Of a stretch of 64,000 nt of DNA, positions 1 through 12,029 are shown piece after piece (positions within the stretch are counted from its first letter, which is position 1; the number at the start of each line of letters is the position of its first letter). The notes under the pieces are model-generated. The model saw nothing but the letters and a program-made list of their open reading frames with translations. It had not been told where the DNA came from and did not search any database. This DNA is from Paramyrothecium sp. XJ0827 (lineage: Eukaryota > Ascomycota > Sordariomycetes > Hypocreales > Stachybotryaceae). Made by a program: the position numbers and the translations under genes. The DNA lies in assembly GCA_020881915.1 (NCBI GenBank), contig JAJFPB010000003.1, positions 434,001 to 498,000 of the forward strand, written 5' to 3'.

Positions 1-552
1 GCTCCAGTATATATGCTATGGCAGCAGTCAGTAGGCCTCGGCAATGGCATAGAAGGGCAGTGTCCGACTATTATGGGTTGTATGGACCAATGGCATGCTA
101 GTCATGAGTGAACGACCAGCAAAGAATAAGTGACTTGATTACATTGACAAGAACTGAGGAAAGAGGAAAGGCCTTGGTATTACGACTAATCTAATTCATC
201 GTTGCCATGGCCCCACGTGTGGGTGTTCCGAGGAGAAGCAGGTTGAGTTTCGTGAGAGGAAGATAGCCGCTTCGAGGCTGAAAAACACTAGCTCGATTAT
301 GATTTGCTGCACCTTCAAACCCAAGTCAAAAGGTCATATTGGACAGGACGACATGGGTGGTGGTAACGCGACGTGACGCAATTTGGCCCTAACAAGACTA
401 ACGAAGCGTGGGCTGGTAGTGCTTATGCTTGCAGCAAGGTAAATTGCAGAATACACAGAATGGCATCGAGTCTAGTGCACAAGTGACAAAGCAGTGTCTC
501 GTTGTAAGCAGGAACCAATTGCATGACCGCTCGGCGTTCGCCCATTCCCCGG
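1..552. other. Left flank, no gene seen
   Basis: Normal base composition and no convincing coding sequence; only short open frames without recognisable motifs. It is the host DNA into which the large TIR-bounded element starting at 562 was inserted, and the last bases before the 9-bp direct repeat continue logically at 17936. Confidence 0.5.
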
Positions 553-561
553 GCCAAGGCG

Positions 562-638
562 GGGGGGGTCTACCCTCACGGGTCCCCATGTTTTTAGACC
601 ACATGGGGCCCCATGTAGATTATATAAGTTCAATACTA
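562..638 (+). repeat. Left terminal inverted repeat (~77 bp)
   Basis: It matches the reverse complement of 17850-17926 over about 77 bases with four or five mismatches; the outermost 26 bases are identical. It contains a perfect 16-base palindrome at 601-616 (ACATGGGG followed by its complement). It is GC-rich at the outer end, unlike the RIPped DNA just inside, as expected if short repeats escape RIP. Confidence 0.85.
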
Positions 639-641
639 ATA

Positions 642-1301
642 GTTTTAATTACACCAATATTAATAATATATAAATAAGGTTATATTAAGCTATTAGGGCT
701 TATTAGCAACTATACTAATAGAAATTAGTATATTTATTATTCTAAATTACTATAAATTAAAGCCCTATTATTTCTAGGTCCTAAATTATAGATTACTAAT
801 ACTATATACTAGTAGTAGGGTTTAGTTATATAGAATAGCTATATATATTTACTACTAGGTTTTAGTAATATATATTATTATAATATATTAAAACTAGCCT
901 AGATTATATTTTACTACTATCTCTAATCTAATTATATTTATAATATATATTATTAAGGTAGCTAATATACTAGGTTCCCTAGAACTTATAGCTATAAGGT
1001 ATTATAATAAGAGTTCTATAGGGCTACTCTTATAGTCTATAATTAATAATAGGTAATTAAGATATCTAGGTAAGAGAAAGCTAGTATAATATCTAGGGAT
1101 TATAATCTCTATTTAAGAGCTATATATTAATAGGAAAAGTACTATAATATAGTACCTAGTACTATATACTATTTTACCTTATATCTAGGTAAATAAGGGT
1201 AAAGGAAGTATTTATAAAGAGTATATTTACTTTTAGAGCTATTTTTATATTATCCTTATATATAATAAAAGGTAGATTTATATTCTAGCTATATATTATT
1301 A
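642..1301. other. RIP-degraded AT-rich DNA
   Basis: Dense in TA and stop codons on both strands and nearly free of CA and TG. No protein domain or repeat boundary can be read. Presumably RIPped transposon sequence. Confidence 0.6.
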
Positions 1302-1468
1302 TGCTGCATTTCATAGGTTGCCGAATCTGGCCTATAAAAGGCCTAGACTGACATTAGTAGCACTGAAATAAATCAACCTTGACCAGACATCATTACTTGA
1401 TCTTGAGTTCGCCTTTCCTTTAGCTGCATTTAGCAGCCCTCACATTGTATCCGAAATCGAGCGTAGCA
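1302..1468 (+). repeat. Possible unRIPped solo LTR island (167 bp)
   Basis: A sharply delimited GC-normal island within RIPped DNA. It begins TGCTGCATTT and ends GCGTAGCA, so its termini form the short inverted pair TGCT...AGCA expected of an LTR. It has a TATA-like TATAAAAGG at about 1334. The flanking pentamers (TATTA and TATAT) are similar but not identical, so a target duplication is not proven. Too short to trigger RIP, which would explain its preservation. A MITE or host fragment is the alternative. Confidence 0.45.
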
Positions 1469-2689
1469 TATATATTATATATAAGTATAAGAGAGTTATT
1501 ATTATTATAAGCTATTATTAATATAAATATATAGATACTAAAAAATAAGTTTAAGAAAAGCCTAAATATAGTTTTCTTATATAATAAAAGAAAAAGAGAA
1601 TTATATTTAATTACTACTATATAATTACTTCTATTTATAGCTATCTTACTTAGTATTATTCTATAGATCCTATAGTCCCTTTCTTCTTATAAGTAAGTAG
1701 AAGTATAGTTATTTATATACTCTAGTATCTATTCTTAAACTTTCTATTAATTTAAAGTTAAAATATATTATTATTTCTTCTTCTAACTAATCCCTAGTTA
1801 TTTCTTCTAGCTTATATTACTTCTCTATATATTTAAAGTCTAGGTAGTAAATATAACTTACTTAATTATATTAAGTAAATAAATCTATTACTTAATAATA
1901 TAATTAATTAGATTTTAAAGAGCCTTTAGGCTATTATTAATATTATCTTTCTCTTATAGCTAAATATTTATTAAAGATTCTAATAAGGTAATTAAATAGT
2001 AAGGTAGTTTCTCCTAGTGACTTTAGAAGTAAGGGAATATATATATAATAGTATATATAGATATAAGTATAGACTTATATATTATACTATTAGCTAATAT
2101 TTACTTTATAATATATATAGTAGATATATATAATATATATATATATAAGTAGATATAAATAACTCTATAAATACTAAATTAGGAGAAGCCCTAGTAAGTA
2201 ATATAGGCTTTACTATAATAAAAGACTTTTATTATCTTTAAATAAGGTAATTCTTTAATCTTATATTATAGCTAGAGGTACTATAATTACTATAAGTAAG
2301 TAGCTTCCTTAGTTATTATATAGCTTTAATATATTTATATCTACTAGGCTCCCTTTAAGTACTTAATTTAAATATAATAGAATTAGTAATATAATTAACT
2401 TAATAAATAGACTTAAGAAGTATTTTTAAATTAATATCTTACTATAAATACTAATACCTATAGAAGTAAGTTAATAAGAGATTCTTCTCTTATTTATAAA
2501 GAAACTAGAGAATATATATATATAGAAGCCCTTAAGATTAAGTAAATCTACTAGTATATATAGGAAATTACTCTTTATTAAAGAGTCTTTCTCTTTATTA
2601 TTTAATCTTGGGGATTCCTATAAATAAGAACTAATATATAAAGGAGTAATATATATAATGCTCCTTAGAGCAATATATATTATAATCTA
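1469..2689. other. RIP-degraded AT-rich DNA
   Basis: AT-rich, stop-dense sequence depleted of CA and TG. No readable domain. Confidence 0.55.
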
Positions 2690-2948
2690 TAAATTACCTA
2701 ATATAATGCTCTAGGAAATATATATATATATATAAATAGGAGGTTCTACGCATTATATCTAAACTAGAACCTACTAGCTATTAATACTATATAGTCCCCG
2801 AGATATCCTTTAACCAGCTTCTAGAGAAGAAGTCTTATAGACTAGTAATAAGTGATCTATTGCTTTAAGAGGGAATCCTATTCCCTGCATTAAATAATAA
2901 ACCGCAAAACCGCCTACCCTGTACTTAGGTCTAGGCACGGACGTCACA
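2690..2948 (+). repeat. Partial LTR copy, plus orientation
   Basis: From the AGGAGGTTCTA stretch to the ending GGACGTCACA at 2948 this sequence closely matches the reverse complement of about 5895-6180, the 3' half of the older inverted LTR. It also resembles the 3' half of the Gypsy LTRs at 6260 and 15481. The last ~70 bases keep normal GC and intact CA dinucleotides, so this end escaped RIP. The 5' half of the LTR is not recognisable upstream. Confidence 0.6.
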
Positions 2949-3085
2949 CTATAGAAGATATTTATTTATTTTTATTACTTTAAGTTATTTATATTATACT
3001 TAATATATAAGGTATTTTTATATTATTTTTTCTTCCTTTTATATTTAAAGTTATATTTATTAATCTTAATTACTTTATATATATA

Positions 3086-4943
3086 ACGTACACCACAAGC
3101 GAAAGTCACAACTAAGCGAAAGTCACAAAAATCTCTCAACTTACAACCTACCAATTCAATCAACCAATTCTCAACAAATCAACATGCCACAGCAAAATGA
3201 TGAAGCTGATATTATTCTTGCCCTTCAAGCCCTTCAAAAAGACCCAAAATTAAAAGTCGGGCGCGCTGCATCAATCTACCAAGTCTGCAGACAGAAGCTG
3301 GGCCGCCGTCACCGAGGCACACTATCTCGACACAATATTATAGCCAATTCCCGTAAACTATCTGATCTTGAGGAACAGACGATAGTTCAGTATATCCTTG
3401 ACCTGGATTCACGAGGGATTTTCTCCCCGGCTTCGTGGCGTTGAAGATATGGCTAATCGCTTACTTGCTGAGCGCGACGCGTCTCCCGTTGGAACACATT
3501 GGGCTTCCAACTTCGTCAAACGGCAACCAGAGCTCCGGACGCGTTTCTTTCGCAGATATGACTACCAGAGGGCCAAATGCGAAGATCCAATTGCGATAAG
3601 CGCGTGGTTCGCGCTCGTGGCGAACACAATCGCGAAGTATGGCATTGGATCAAATGATATCTATAACTTTGATGAGACTGGCTTTATGATGGGCGTGATT
3701 ATGAGCGGTATGGTTGTTACAGGCTCAGAAAGGCGTGCAAACCCTAAAAAGGTTCAGCCCGGAAACCGTGAATGGGTCACAGTCATTGAATCGATCAATG
3801 CTGAAGGGTGGGCGCTGCCGCCATTCATCATCGTTGCAGGCCAATATCACCTCTCTAGTTGGTATCGCGAAAATAACCTCCCAGGCGATTGGGCTATTGC
3901 AACTACTAAAAATGGCTGGACCGATAACGAGACGGGCCTCGAGTGGCTAAAGCACTTCAATCGGCATACAATTCAGCGATCAAATGGTGCCTATCGTCTC
4001 CTGATCCTTGATGGGCATGAGAGCCACCACTCGGTCGCCTTCGAGGATTTTTGCAAGGAGAATAAGATCATCACGCTCTGTATGCCGCCTCATTCATCTC
4101 ACCTGCTCCAGCCTCTTGATGTGGGCTGCTTTGGGCCGCTTAAAAAGGCATATGGACGAGAAATAGAGCATTTGATCAAATGCTCTATCACACACATTTC
4201 CAAGACCGAGTTCTTTCCCGCCTTCCACGCCGCACACCAAGCTACTATGACCAAGAAAAATATCGAGGGAGGCTTCCGAGGTGCCGGCCTTGCTCCTCTT
4301 GATGCAAACTATGTGATCTCGAAGCTGGATGTGAAGTTAAATACTCCAACGCCTCCTAAGGGAACCCCTGACCTTCCCGACCCTTGGGTTTCAAAGACCC
4401 CAAGACAGTCAGAGAACTGATTATCAATCCGAATACCTTGAAAAGCGAATTAAAAGACATCAAAGCAGCTCCCCGGCATCAATTATCCAAGCATTAAGGT
4501 CATTGACCAAGGGAACTAAAGCAAACTCGCATCGAATAGCATTATTAGAGTCTGAGGTCAAGGACCTTCGAGAGACAAATGTAATACTAAGCCGGCGCCG
4601 CAGAGAAAAAGGAAACGCTTACGCGATGGAGGGACAATGACTGTAGAGGAAGGTCAAGCATCAATTGATCAGACGGATGTTGATATGCAGATATTGGCGG
4701 AAACATCGAGGAGAGGAGGTCCGGGAGGGTCAGCGCGACCGAGGGAAAGGCGCTGTGGTGTATGCGGCAAGCCCGGGCATAATGCACGAACATGTAAGGC
4801 AGATATTCCAGCCTCTGGAGATAAGTATAGAGATTAATTTGACTTGATTTTATGGTCTGCTGTGTTTTGATTGAAGTTCTTATTGGAAGGGTTGAGATTT
4901 TTGTGACTTTCGCTTAGTTGTGACTTTCGCTTGTGGTGTACGT
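3086..4943 (+). mobile_element. Fot1/Pogo-like DNA transposon, copy 1 (1858 bp)
   Basis: Perfect ~50-bp TIRs start ACGTACACCAC at 3086 and mirror at 4943, flanked on both sides by the dinucleotide TA (3084-3085 and 4944-4945), the target duplication of the Tc1-mariner/Pogo superfamily. Each TIR holds the 15-bp motif AAGCGAAAGTCACAA twice, 2 bp apart. The interior is GC-normal and carries a frameshifted DDE transposase, while the DNA on both sides is RIPped. It therefore inserted after RIP of the surroundings, or escaped RIP. No internal RIP stops are visible. Confidence 0.9.
3184..4837 (+). pseudogene. Frameshifted Pogo/Fot1-type DDE transposase, copy 1
   Basis: The N-terminal DNA-binding part (helix-turn-helix, CENP-B/Tc5 type) is read in one frame from 3184 to about 3420. 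The catalytic part is read in the next frame from about 3420 to 4420. Catalytic-domain motifs are visible: YNFDETGFMMG, LILDGHESHHS and HSSHLLQPLDVGCFG, supplying the three acidic residues of DDE1 transposases. A third frame gives a coiled segment and a C-terminal CCHC zinc knuckle, CGVCGKPGHNARTC, near 4755-4800. One extra base lies in the GAGGGATTTTC stretch near 3418, and further single-base losses lie near 4390-4620. The protein cannot be made as one chain, so the copy is probably only mobilisable in trans. Confidence 0.85.
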
Positions 4944-4945
4944 TA

Positions 4946-5894
4946 TTCTTCTAGTAAGTATTTAAATTATTTAATTTTAATAAGTTTATTTTTAATCTTC
5001 TTCTTATACTTATTATAGAAGATCTTCTTATAAACTTCCTTAATCTATTTTAACTTTAAAATAATCTATTTAAATTATACTATAAAGCTAGTATATAACT
5101 TAATTTAGATTATTTTATTAAGATCTTATTTTACTTTATAGACTTTATTTATAATACTAAAGGTCTTTTTAATATATTCTTTAAACTTATTAAAGTTATA
5201 AAAGATTTTCTTTATATCTTCCTTATATTTAATTATAGATTTAGTAATATAATTATAAAATATAAATTTAAACTAAGTAAAGGTATTACTCTTTAGGCTT
5301 TAGGCTATAAACTTAATTTATTTTTTATTTATAATAAAGGTATTAAGGAAGTATAAAAAGTAGGCTCTAAGTACTATAAGGAATCCTTAGAGCTTATAAG
5401 GGCTTTTATTAAAGGATTTAGGCTTATATAACTTAATAATTATATCTAGTTCTCTCTTATATTCCCTAGTATTTTATATATTTAGGAGCTTTTAGAACTA
5501 GGCCTTAGTACTTTAGGCTATATAGAAATTAAGATTAGTAGCCTTCTATAGCTACTACTTAAGTTAGGTAATAGTATTTTTAAGGTAATTAATCTTATAA
5601 GATCTAACTAATGCTATAGCTATATTAGCTTAGATTTAATTAATTTTAGCTATAAGAATCTAGACTTATTACTTAAGTATTTTAATCTCTTAGTTCTTTT
5701 TATTATTAGAGTTATTATTAGACTTCTTATTTAGATCTCTTATCTTAATATTATCTCTAGAGGGGATCTTAAATAGTATTCCTTTAATTCTACTCTTACC
5801 TTTAGTAGTAGATATAAAGGGCTTAGAACTTTCTTCTACTATTATAAGTATTACTTTAAGGAAATAGTATATCTTAAAATAAAAGCTATTAATA
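4946..5894. other. RIP-degraded AT-rich DNA
   Basis: Stop-dense AT-rich DNA between Fot-like copy 1 and the older inverted LTR. No readable domain; it may be internal sequence of the older minus-strand retroelement. Confidence 0.5.
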
Positions 5895-6259
5895 TATAAT
5901 AACTATACCTAGATCTAAATATAAAGTAGGTAGTTTTTATAATTTATTATTTAATATAGGGAATAGAATTCCCTTTTAAAGTAATAGATTACTTATTACT
6001 AGTTTATAAAACTTCTTCTCTAGAAGCTAATTAAAGAATATCTTAGGGATTATATATTATTAATAATTAGTAGATTCTAATTTAAATATAATATATAGAA
6101 CCTCCTATTTATATATATAGTTCCTTTTCTTAGAGTATATAAGAGAATACTTCTTAGATTATAATATATAATACTTCTAGGAATATTATAGAAGGTAATC
6201 CCTTTTAGTAGTACTTCTATACTTCTAGCCTTATTTATAGGAATCTTCTTCTATATAGG
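5895..6259 (-). repeat. Older inverted LTR, 3' half (split by the Gypsy insertion)
   Basis: The reverse complement matches the 3' half of the LTR copy ending at 2948 and of the Gypsy LTRs. It stops at ATAGG (6255-6259), where the newer Gypsy element begins; the same pentamer reappears at 16087-16091, followed by the missing 5' half of this LTR (to about 16344). Joined, the two pieces give about 618 bp, close to the length of the other LTRs. Confidence 0.7.
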
Positions 6260-6865
6260 TATTATAATCTGACCCAAGGCCATAACTAAACCGTAGAAAA
6301 CTACGTAATATAATACATAACCCTAATACTAATCTGGGGCTACTAGCCTTAAAGAAAGACTAGCCCCGCAGCACTAGTATAATACCTAAGACTAGCCCTA
6401 ATGTACTAGCCTAAAGTAGATACTAGTATAAAAGAAGAGCTAGAAGTAAAGGATTAGTAATAAAGGGCTAGTAAAGAAAATATCTAATATAAATAAAGAC
6501 CTATATAAAAAAAGATTCCTATAAATAGCAAAAATATATAGGAATAGATTAAGGGATTATAATCTAATTATAATCTAGAATAGAATTAATAGATTATAGC
6601 TACTAGGTAATCTAGTACTCTAAGAAAAGGAAACCATATATATAAATAGGAGATTCTATATATTATATCTAGATTAGAACCTACTAGCTATTAATAATAT
6701 ATAGTCCCTAAAATAACCTTTATTATACTATTCTCTTATAGATTAGTAATAATTCCCTTATATACTTTAAATACTTTTCTATTATTCTATCTAAGAATAA
6801 ATAAATCCCTAATAATCCTTAGTTACTTTATATTTAATAATATAAGACTACTCTTAATTATTATA
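6260..6865 (+). repeat. 5' LTR of the Gypsy element
   Basis: 606 bp and colinear with 15481-16086; the differences are mostly transitions of RIP type. It contains a TATA-like TATAAAAG near 6429. The first bases TATTATAATC suggest that an original TG terminus was mutated to TA. Confidence 0.85.
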
Positions 6866-9800
6866 TATTAATAGCTCTTATTCTAGGTAATACTATTATA
6901 TCTAAAGTAATATTAAAAAATAGTAGGTAAGTTAATTAAGCTAACCCCCAAGGGAAAGAAGGTAGCCCGCCCTACAGTACTAAGGCCTCTACCTACTAAG
7001 GTTACTTCTAAGAAAACCCCCTTAGGAGATAATATTATTATAGATAAGGATCTAGTTTTATAATTAGATTCTAATAATAATAATAAAATTACTGCCCTAT
7101 AAGTAAAAATCCAAGAGAATATCTAGATTACTAATAAAAAGCTTAATTAACTCTAAAATAATATTCTTAATACTTAATAAGCCTATAAACTAAAGTAGCT
7201 TATTAAAACCCTTAAGAAGGAAATAGCTAATATAATATAACTTTATATAAAGAAATCTAAGAAAAATAGGAAAATACTTAAATAACTCCAAAATATAAAC
7301 CTTAGTAGAGTTATAGGGGCCTAAAAAGATAAGGGAGCTATTTTATAAACTAGAAAGCCTAAGCCCTTTAATAGTACCTTAAGTAAGCTTTAAATATTTA
7401 TTATATTACTTAAAATATACTACTTAGATTATCTCTTACTCTTTATATAAGATTATAATAGAATTATATTTATAGCTTATAATTTAATTAGAAAAGTATA
7501 AACCTAATTTAAGCCTATACTTTAAAACTATATTAATAATATTTTTATTTTCTAAATAGATTATATTAAATATATCTTTATAAGTTTCTAGAAATTTAAG
7601 AAAGAAATTAAATATATTTTTAAAATAACTAATAAAATATAAGATACTAAGAGAGCCCTTAACTTACTTAGATAGATTAGGTCCTATATTAAGCTTATTA
7701 CTAAATTCCTCTATATTACTATACTACTCTATTAGCTAGAGAATATTCTAAAAAAGACCTTCTATAATAGGGTTAAACCTAATATAAAAGATAAACTTAT
7801 TAAAGTTAAATATAATAAGGTCTTATTATTAAAATATATATATAAAGTAGTAGAAATTAATAATTATAATTAGGAATACTAGAAGAAAAGAAGATAAGAA
7901 AATAAGGTAAAGAAATTTAAAATCCCCTACTAAGTAAATTAAGAAAAGAAGAAATTTATTCCTATAAGTTATAGAACTATAGCTAGATCTATAGAAATTA
8001 ATATTATTTAGAAATAAGGAAAAGACTTCTCCTACTATAACTATAGAAAAAAGGGATATTATATATAAGACTATAAAAGTAAGCCCTAAGATAGAAAGAA
8101 AACCTATTTCTAGCTAGTCTAAGAAGACTAATATAATATTAATATAATTAAAAAATAATTAATTAATATTATTACTAAATAAGAACTTACTAAGGAAATC
8201 CCTAATTAATAAATAATAATTAAAGATATCTCTAATATTACTAGCCTAACTAACTTATTATAAGGAACCCCTATAATTAGTAAACCTTTAGATAATAAAT
8301 TAGAATCTAGTATAGGAACTACTAAAGGTACCCTATTTCTACTTAATTATATACTAATTAAAGCTAGAACTAAGTAATATAATCTACTCTTTAGAGATTA
8401 GGAAGTATATATTTAAGTAGTAACTATAAAAGTAGCTATAAGCCTATAGGGAGTAAGATTTATTATTAATTTTTAATATAATCTCTTATTTAATCCTAAT
8501 TACTATAAGTATAATAAAATCTTATAGGTATCTTATATAGTATACTAATATTCTATCTACCTTGCTACTAAAGTAAAATAAAATATATTTCCTATATATA
8601 TATAAGGCACTAAGATAGAAAACCCCTATATATTTAAGGAAATACCTTATTAGGAAATTAAAATATATTACCTTAAATATTAAATTATAATCCTTAGACT
8701 AAGTAAGAAATACCCCAAAGAATATTACTTTAAGGTAAAAGAAACCTATAAAACTAATAAATACTAAATATACTATAGAGCAAAAATTAACTAACTCTAT
8801 AAACTCTAAAGTAAATATAGAAGGAAGTATACCTAGCTAGAGAATATACTCTTAAATAAAGATTATAAATATATTAAAATAGTAATCTTATAATTTCTTA
8901 ATAGGCTCCTAAGAAGGGAATATTACTATAGAATAGAGTACTTTACCTATAACTACAAAAAGAAAAACCCCACCTCCTATAGAACTAAACCTAGCCCTAT
9001 AGAGATTAGCTATATAGAAGATAGCCTATACTACTACTATAACTATAAAAAATATAAGATAAAAAGAAAATATCTTTATAGGGAAATAGAACCTAAAATA
9101 ATAGGTACTATAAAAAAAGAATATACCTAGGAGTATAAAAAGTACTACTACCTATATTAAATCTACTATAGGTATACTATTTATATAAAAGAAATAAGTA
9201 ATAAATTACCTATTAGTATTAAAGAAACTAAATAAAGAATTAATAGGATCCCTATATAAAGTAACTAAATAAAAAATAAGATCTATTAACTATAATTAGG
9301 CTATAGAGCAATAGAAGAAAGTAATAAACTATTACTATAATTTAAAAGTAAGAATAGATAAAATAGTAAAGGTATTATATTAACTTTATAGTTTAGGGTA
9401 TAATTATTAATACTAGGGTAGATACTAGTACTAAGGAAAATTATATTAATTCTAATTTTATAAATTAATATAAAATCCTATAGAGAAGGAAGAAGAAACT
9501 ATATAAAGCTATAAATGTAGAAGAAATCCTATTTACCTACAACTAAGGGCTAGTAAATAAAGAAGTAGTTCTCTATATAATAATATAAGAGACTATATAT
9601 TAAGTTACCTTTAATATTATATATATATAATCTAATATACTTCTAGGTAAATTATAATTAAAAGATTAAAGATCTACCTTTAACTAGAATACTAGCTAAG
9701 TTATAATAGTAGAATTATAACTATCCTAAATAAGAAAAAGGAAGTAGAAAAAAGGAAAAGAAATAAATATTTATAATAAAATCCTATTTAGGAAAAGAAG

Positions 9801-10189
9801 AACCCTCCTAAGATAGAAGAATTATTAGGTAAAAGCTAAAGTATTAACTAATAATAAAATATAATCTAGTATATAATATAAATAGAGCTAAGTAATATCT
9901 ACCTATAAGTAAAAAGCAATTAACCTTATCTATACCCTTATATATAGTATTAAGGAGTAAATATAAATTAAATAAGAAGTAGAAAATAGATTTATAAATA
10001 TTCTAGAAAGATACTATAAATATATAAAGCTATTTATAAAAAACCTAAAAAGTAAATTCCCTAAATACTTAGAATAGAACTACAAAATCTACCTAATTAA
10101 TAAAAAAAAGACCTACTTCTTACTAATTTATAACCTTAATACTAAAGAACTAAAAATATTAAAAGAATATATTAATAAGAATCTTAAAA

Positions 10190-11340
10190 AGAGATATATT
10201 TAATAATTAATATTACCTACTAAATACTTTATTATATTTATTCTAAAAAAGAATAAAAAACTCTACCTATATATAAACTACTACTAACTTAATAATATTA
10301 CTATTAAGAATAAAATATCTTTACCTCTTATTATAAAAATAAGAAATTATTTATATAGTAAAATAATTTTTATTATACTTAATCTTAAAGGTACCTATAA
10401 TCTAATTAAAATAAAGAAAGGAAATAAATAGAAAATTGCCTTTTATATAAAATTTAGACTCTTTAAAACCTTAGTAATACTATTTAGTCTAACTAATATA
10501 TTTACTATATTCTAATAAATAATTAACTATATTCTAAGAGAATTTATAAATAACTTTATTATTATTTACTTAAATAATATACTTATTTTCTTAGAGAATA
10601 AAGAATAATATAAAGAGTATATATATAAAGTACTCTAGGTACTATAAGATATTAAACTTTTAGTAGAACCTACTAAAAGTAACTTCTATATATATAAAGT
10701 AGATTTTCTTAAATATACTATTTAATTTAATAAGATTTAAATAAAAAAAAGTAAAATTATAGTAATTAAAAAATAGAAGCCCCCTATAAATAATATTAAA
10801 GATATCTAGAATTTCCTAGGATTTATAAACTATTATAGATACTTTATTAAATACTTTAAAAAGATTACTAAGCTACTAATAGACCTAACTAAAAAAAATA
10901 TACCCTTTAAGTAGACCCTAGAGACTTAATAAGCCTTTAAGAAAATTAAGGAATAAATTATTAATAAACCTATTCTAGTAACTTTTAACCTAAAGAAGTA
11001 AATTATTCTAGAAACTAATACCTCTAATTATACCCTTAGCACTACTATTAGGCAAATAGAAAATAATAAACTCCTATATCCTATTACTTTCTAATCTAAA
11101 AAAATCACTAGACCCCTACTTTACTACCTTATCTACAATAAAGAATTTATAGTAATTATTAAAGTATTTAAGGAATTCTAATACTACCTTATAGGTATAG
11201 AATATAAGATTAAGATCTATATTAATTACTAAAATATTACTTACTTTGCTATAATTTAAACCCTAATAGTAAGATAAGTCTACTATATAGAAATACTTAT
11301 ACCCTTTAATTATAAAATTATTTATTAAAAAGAATCTAAG
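10190..11340 (+). pseudogene. RIPped reverse transcriptase / RNase H segment
   Basis: The plus-strand translation shows a Ty3/Gypsy-like run: a KKNKKLYLYINYY-like stretch, then LNLKGTYNLIKIKKG, then the catalytic box IYLNNIL near 10564-10590. RNase H-like text follows, with a TNTSNYTLSTTIRQIE segment near 11010-11070. Catalytic aspartates have become asparagine and glutamine codons have become stops, exactly the G-to-A and C-to-T changes RIP makes. No function remains. Confidence 0.8.
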
Positions 11341-12029
11341 AATAAATATACTAATATACTAAGCTAGAAAAGCAAATATAAATAAGAAATCCCTAAGGTA
11401 ATATAATAACTACTATACCTTAATCTAGAAGGGAACTATAAATAGAAAACTATTAATCTAGTTAAAACCTATAGAATTAAAATAGAGAATAAATAATATA
11501 ATAAAATTAGGGAATAAAGTAAGAAATATATTATATATATTATAGAAGTACCTATAGGAGTAAGTATAGAATATAGCTTAGTACCTATATATAATAACTA
11601 AATATAGATTCTAGAAGAAATATAAGAAGAAATTTTAATTAAAATCTATAGGTACTATACTATTAGATATAAGGGAATTAAAAAAACTATAGAAGTAGTA
11701 TATTAGATATATAGCTACCTTAGAATAAAGAAAGATATAGAAAGAGTTATAAAAAAATATAATATCTATAATAAAACCAAAGCCTTAAAGTATAAACCTT
11801 ATAAATACCTTAAACTACTATTAGTACTAACTAGATCTTAGTAATTAATCTTATAGGACTTTATTATTAAGCTTCTCTAATTAAAGAAGCTAAGCTTAAA
11901 AGATAGCTATAATAATATTTTTATTATTATTAATAGGCTTACTAAATATATCTACTTTATTACCTATAATAAAGTAACTAATACTAAAGATATAGTATAT
12001 TACTTTTATAAGTATATTATAAACTAATA

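Noticed and set aside
3398..3444. Programmed ribosomal frameshift in the transposases
   Set aside because: The two copies need shifts in opposite directions and have extra breaks elsewhere, so independent indels are simpler.
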